From Clostridiales bacterium UBA1234 (lineage in GTDB: Bacteria; Bacillota; Clostridia; TANB77; UBA1234): DNA of 64,000 bases. The stretch spans positions 1 through 64,000 of the forward strand of contig DBWQ01000006.1 in assembly GCA_002308995.1 (NCBI GenBank). Reading direction: 5' to 3'. The notes under the pieces were generated by a model. That model was given only the letters and a program-made list of their open reading frames with translations. It had not been told where the DNA came from and did not search any database. A program made the position numbers and the translations under genes. Shown piece after piece: positions 60,569-64,000 of the stretch (position 1 is its first letter; the number at the start of each line of letters is the position of its first letter).

Positions 60569-61347
60569 GAAAACACCTCCTTAAGCTTCGAAAATTCCAA
60601 TGTCACTTCCTGAACTTTTTTTTCGCCAAGTTGTAATTGCATCCATAGGCCCATTGGGAAATCAACCTGAGTTTCAAAAGTAATCTCTAAGGTTTTTGTT
60701 TCTCGGGGAGCAATCGTTGTCATCTCAAAATCACTTTTTCTTAGGCGACTTTCGTCAGACAAAAGTTGCATATTAATTACTTTTAAATCTCTTCTTCTAT
60801 CCGTATTGGTAATCGTCATCTTAACAACACAACGATTGGAATAGTTAATCATTTCATGAACTTGATAGCTGGCTTTTCCCTCTTTTAGAACCTTTTCAAA
60901 AGCTCTATACTCCAAGAATAAATCCGGTGCAATATGGAAAGCATTTTCTTCTATCAGCACCAAAAATTGCTCCTTTTGAGACTCATTTACGATGACATTC
61001 ACTTGATACGCATTTTGAGTTAACGGCTGAATTGACTGAATCTCATAGGTAGAAACGATTTGTTGTTTCAACGGCTTTTCAAACTCTTCTTGAGTAATAT
61101 AGGAGCGATAAGTAGGTGTCAAAAGATGATACGCTTTCACATAGTCTTGCTTGCATAATGAGTCCAAATATAAAGCACTACATTCAGAAATGGTAGCATA
61201 CTCTGTTGTTGTCATAGAGCCGCCACTCCACTTTTGTCCTATCTTTTTAGAAATATCGATTTTTTCCTCAAAAACTTTTGGGAAAAAAAGTACAAACAAA
61301 ATCAGTATCAATAAGAGAATCATTAAAAATCGACTCAATTTTTTCAA
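60550..61347 (-). CDS. Membrane-anchored protein with NTF2-like and beta domains, probable paralogue
   Basis: I choose TTG 61347 (LKKLSRFLMILLLIL), 8 nt from GAGG, rather than the ATG at 61377. The protein of about 265 residues has one N-terminal helix (about 5-24). An NTF2-like domain follows (about 48-145; ALYLDSLCKQDYVKAYHLLT), then a beta domain that ends in a two-strand ETKTLEITFETQVDFPMG motif. The order of parts matches the downstream gene. It follows the large hydrolase gene, and the terminator between them may separate or only attenuate. Confidence 0.66.
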   Translation of the reverse strand: MKKLSRFLMILLLILILFVLFFPKVFEEKIDISKKIGQKWSGGSMTTTEYATISECSALYLDSLCKQDYVKAYHLLTPTYRSYITQEEFEKPLKQQIVSTYEIQSIQPLTQNAYQVNVIVNESQKEQFLVLIEENAFHIAPDLFLEYRAFEKVLKEGKASYQVHEMINYSNRCVVKMTITNTDRRRDLKVINMQLLSDESRLRKSDFEMTTIAPRETKTLEITFETQVDFPMGLWMQLQLGEKKVQEVTLEFSKLKEVFSWKERI

Positions 61348-61371
61348 AAGCTTCACCTCTTTCCTACAAAA

Positions 61372-61420
61372 AGCCAAAAGTCAGATGCTAGCATCTGCTA
61401 GCATCTGAAATGACTTTTAG
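61372..61420 (-). terminator. Hairpin after the large peptidoglycan hydrolase gene
   Basis: TCAGATGCTAGCA (61381-61393) and its perfect complement (61396-61408) form the core, and outer AAAAGTCA/TGACTTTT can extend it. On the minus strand TTTTGGC follows. It contains a doubled GCTAGCATCTG. Confidence 0.7.
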
Positions 61421-61466
61421 CTATTGAAACAAAATGATTATTCAATTACAAAACTGCATCAAAATA

Positions 61467-64000
61467 CTATTTGCCACCATCTGTCATATACTCCTTATAC
61501 TTTTCAATAAAGTTCTGCACATTTCCTTCCGGAGCGTTCTCAATCACTTTTTCATATAAGTCTTCCCACTTATTTTCCTCGTAATCCCAGTAGACATCAT
61601 TGCCCACTTCACGTTCATAGACAAAAGCACGATATGCTAGTGCATAAACAAATAGCTTGTCACAGTCTTGAGGGTCACACCATGGATATGGCTCTTTTTG
61701 TTCCAACTTATCATTCTTTTCTTGTAGTTTCATCAAAGAGTCATCCTTTGTTTTAATCAAGTCTTTCCAATACTGATCCACTTTAATTTCTTTTCCATCA
61801 GATCTTGTCCCCTTAGCATCGTAAAGAAGTAGATTTCTACACTTGATTAAATCTCCAGAGAAGTCACGATAAACCAAAATCATATACTCTTTTAGAAGTT
61901 CTATTCCAACATTCGTATTTCTCATTGGCTGTCTGATAAACAAAACAGCATCTCCACTTTCTACGTCGTCTTCCTCATAGCGTCTAATCGCCGTTTGAGG
62001 ACCAACTTGCATTAATCCTTGATCTTTATTAAAGTCCTTCTTTTCTAACTTGTAATAAAGTTCTTTATGCTGGCTTCCATCTTTTTCGGTAAGTGAAATA
62101 AACCCAGACTCATTATCTGCAATGGACCACAAAACTGCTGCTTCATCACTTAAATCTACTGCCGAATTATACGACACACGTTTTGCCATCTCATCTTGAT
62201 TTTCCTTCTTCGTATATTGCATCATCGTATTATATAAATAAACTGTTTCAAGAGTAAGTTTGCCATCCTTTTTCGATTTATAGTCTTTCTTCTCTAAGTC
62301 TTTTTGCATTTCTTTCACAACTTCTTTAAATTCATCTGTAAATTCTCCATAGTTTGGTTCAAACTCTACTTTCGCCTTACGATAATAACCAGCTTTCTTT
62401 AATGACTCTTGCATGAATTTTAAATCTCTTAGTGCTTCTCCTGATAATTCTTGCCCATTATTATCTTTATCTTCTGGGCCATTATAGTATGGAACAACAC
62501 GTGGAGATTTATATTCTGCCATTTGAACAGCAAACCATTTTTTCCAATCAAGACGTTCCTCAATAAATTTGGTGTACTCTCCATTATCTTCTTTTAAGAA
62601 ATACTCAGGATTTGATGTTACATCATCTTCAAAACTAACATCAGGTCCATCGGCAAAATCTCCAATCGGGAAACCATCTTCTTTCTTATTTGGAGTATGG
62701 CCATCATCACCAAGAACAAAACCTAATTCTTTTTGATACTCTGTTGTTGAATTTAATAGATTGATATCCCAAAAATGATTCAAATCTTTTGTAAGTGGTG
62801 TATACGGCACGTTATTTCCCCACACCATATCCATTGTTCCATCCGAATACGGTTCATCGTGTTTATAAGATGCCGTTGGTTCTTTGGCGTCTTCTGCTTT
62901 TATTTCATACCCATCTTTTAATTTTAATCCTTCAATGTAGAAATAATCCTTATTTAATTGAAATTGAGGCATAATGGTTCTATCTAATGAAAAATATGGA
63001 CTTCCTAATGCTAACTTTTTCATTTCTTCGTCTTCTAATGCCTTTTCCATCTTATCATAATAGAAGAACGGATTGAAAATTGGTTCAATATATCCTTGTG
63101 GTCCATTCTCACCGCCTCTAGCTTCGGAGCTTAAAGCTTCAAAATGTAGATGATACCCTGTACTTCTTCCTGTTGTTCCCTCGTAGCCAAGAACAGTACC
63201 TGCACCAACTTTATCCCCTACTTCTACTCTTGGCCATCTCTTAAAGTGGCAATAGAAAGAATTACAACTTGCTGAACCTCCCGCCTGATTTCTTAAAGTA
63301 TGTGCTATTTTAACTTGGAAACCACTGCGGGAATCATATTTTACTTTGGTAACAACACCAGGTGCTATCGCCACAATTGGCGAATAAAGTGCATGACTCT
63401 TTAATTCTTTATTTAAATCTTCTTCCGCCATCAAAAAGGCATCTACCTTACGATTTCCCGCTCTCATATACGCGGTAGTACGTCTATTTAGTTCGTAGAA
63501 ATAAATATATTTTGGCGTACCGCTTTGATGTCTGTAAATCTCTTCTATTTTCTTTCGAGAAACCAAATCAAGCGCATTATCACCAGCTAATTCTCCATCA
63601 TGAGCTTTTTGAGACTGAATGGAACCATATCCTTCTAGCACTGCATAGGCACGAATATATGGAGAACCATATGGGAAGACTGCATACACACCAAATGTTT
63701 CTTTCCCGCTCGTTCCTTCTTTTCCAGAAGTAATACATTCATCGTATTCATCATATTCAAGATTTTGCCAACGAGGTTCATAGCCTTTTGTCCTCGTTTG
63801 CAATTGCTCAGCTTCTGTTAATTCGTCGTCGCCTTCTGTTGCTGCCAGTCGCTCCGTCCAAAATACTAGTTGTGTAGTAGCATCATCAAAATTAGAAATC
63901 GTATACGGGATATACAAATAGCTATACGACTTTTCCATCAAGCCTTTTCCACTATCACGTATCTCGATAATCAGTTTATAAAGCTCCCTCATGAAAGCAT
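61467..64000 (-). CDS. Large peptidoglycan hydrolase with M23-like and lytic-transglycosylase-like domains (N-terminus cut by window edge)
   Basis: The frame is open to base 64000. The first ATG (63992) has no visible ribosome site, so the gene probably continues beyond the window. Of about 844 residues seen, about 205-300 are an M23 (lysostaphin-like) domain with SFYCHFKRWPRVEVGDKVGA and GTTGRSTGYHLHFEAL. I cannot find the usual first HxxxD ligand pair. Residues about 520-590 resemble a peptidoglycan-binding repeat (FMQESLKKAGYY). Residues about 625-740 resemble a lytic transglycosylase with the catalytic Glu in IADNESGF and GLMQVGPQTA. Two wall-cutting activities in one protein suit wall remodelling or a large envelope machine. 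Confidence 0.8.
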   Translation of the reverse strand, partial: AFMRELYKLIIEIRDSGKGLMEKSYSYLYIPYTISNFDDATTQLVFWTERLAATEGDDELTEAEQLQTRTKGYEPRWQNLEYDEYDECITSGKEGTSGKETFGVYAVFPYGSPYIRAYAVLEGYGSIQSQKAHDGELAGDNALDLVSRKKIEEIYRHQSGTPKYIYFYELNRRTTAYMRAGNRKVDAFLMAEEDLNKELKSHALYSPIVAIAPGVVTKVKYDSRSGFQVKIAHTLRNQAGGSASCNSFYCHFKRWPRVEVGDKVGAGTVLGYEGTTGRSTGYHLHFEALSSEARGGENGPQGYIEPIFNPFFYYDKMEKALEDEEMKKLALGSPYFSLDRTIMPQFQLNKDYFYIEGLKLKDGYEIKAEDAKEPTASYKHDEPYSDGTMDMVWGNNVPYTPLTKDLNHFWDINLLNSTTEYQKELGFVLGDDGHTPNKKEDGFPIGDFADGPDVSFEDDVTSNPEYFLKEDNGEYTKFIEERLDWKKWFAVQMAEYKSPRVVPYYNGPEDKDNNGQELSGEALRDLKFMQESLKKAGYYRKAKVEFEPNYGEFTDEFKEVVKEMQKDLEKKDYKSKKDGKLTLETVYLYNTMMQYTKKENQDEMAKRVSYNSAVDLSDEAAVLWSIADNESGFISLTEKDGSQHKELYYKLEKKDFNKDQGLMQVGPQTAIRRYEEDDVESGDAVLFIRQPMRNTNVGIELLKEYMILVYRDFSGDLIKCRNLLLYDAKGTRSDGKEIKVDQYWKDLIKTKDDSLMKLQEKNDKLEQKEPYPWCDPQDCDKLFVYALAYRAFVYEREVGNDVYWDYEENKWEDLYEKVIENAPEGNVQNFIEKYKEYMTDGGK

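Noticed and set aside
1..64000. CRISPR arrays, insertion sequences, prophage or integrative element
   Set aside because: No regularly spaced repeats, transposase motifs or phage genes were seen. The only recombinase is chromosomal XerD in its usual spoIIM context.

Overview
The window looks like the chromosome of an AT-rich, spore-forming member of the Firmicutes, most likely class Clostridia. The evidence is a tricistronic gerA-type germinant receptor, spoVAE, spoIIM, a CotH-family kinase, several S-layer homology (SLH) surface proteins, Asp23/AmaP, a relA-recJ cluster and, most diagnostically, a long structured RNA with the position and partner gene of OLE RNA. Nearly everything is on the minus strand. 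The sigma-A type promoters that I can read have TTGxxx boxes 17 bp (once 18 bp) from TAtAAT-like boxes.

Layout. 1-16000: cell-surface and lipoprotein genes in short, separately promoted units (a truncated InlB-repeat surface protein, an NlpC/P60 protein, a CotH-SLH fusion, two lipoproteins, small proteins of unknown role), then a flotillin with a GC-richer look and a Zn/Cd-type P1B ATPase. 16130-17220 (+): a GreA-C-terminal-like protein and a lone spoVAE with a sigma-G-like promoter. 17244-30990 (-): a housekeeping block. Read in the direction of transcription it runs acyltransferase-like protein, pyrH, frr, uppS, cdsA, rseP, priA, def, fmt, asp23, amaP, DUF2273, nusB, xseA, xseB, YuiD-like protein, OLE RNA, oapA-like gene. 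The isoprenoid genes often found in this block (dxr between cdsA and rseP; ispA/dxs after xseB) are absent.

31004-42800 (-): polysaccharide genes (4,6-dehydratase/epimerase and O-antigen ligase-like), xerD, spoIIM, rnhA, tmcAL, DUF1189, an M24 peptidase and a prepilin peptidase. 42805-48222 (-): two more SLH proteins, one with a transglutaminase-like domain and one that is a 1212-residue repeat protein with a strong promoter and is a candidate major S-layer protein. 48495-48576 (+): tRNA-Leu(CAA). 48667-55200 (-): MBL hydrolase, relA, recJ, a 257-nt rod-like RNA candidate, mtaD, ylbF. 55324-59368 (+): germinant receptor genes A-B-C plus a 55-residue two-helix protein that may be a D subunit. 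59365-64000 (-): secG and a three-gene envelope operon ending in a large peptidoglycan hydrolase cut by the window edge.

Three otherwise normal genes (priA, tmcAL, a Cof-type HAD hydrolase) are each broken by exactly one extra base. That is either early gene decay or, more likely, base-level sequence error. I saw no insertion sequence, prophage or CRISPR array.
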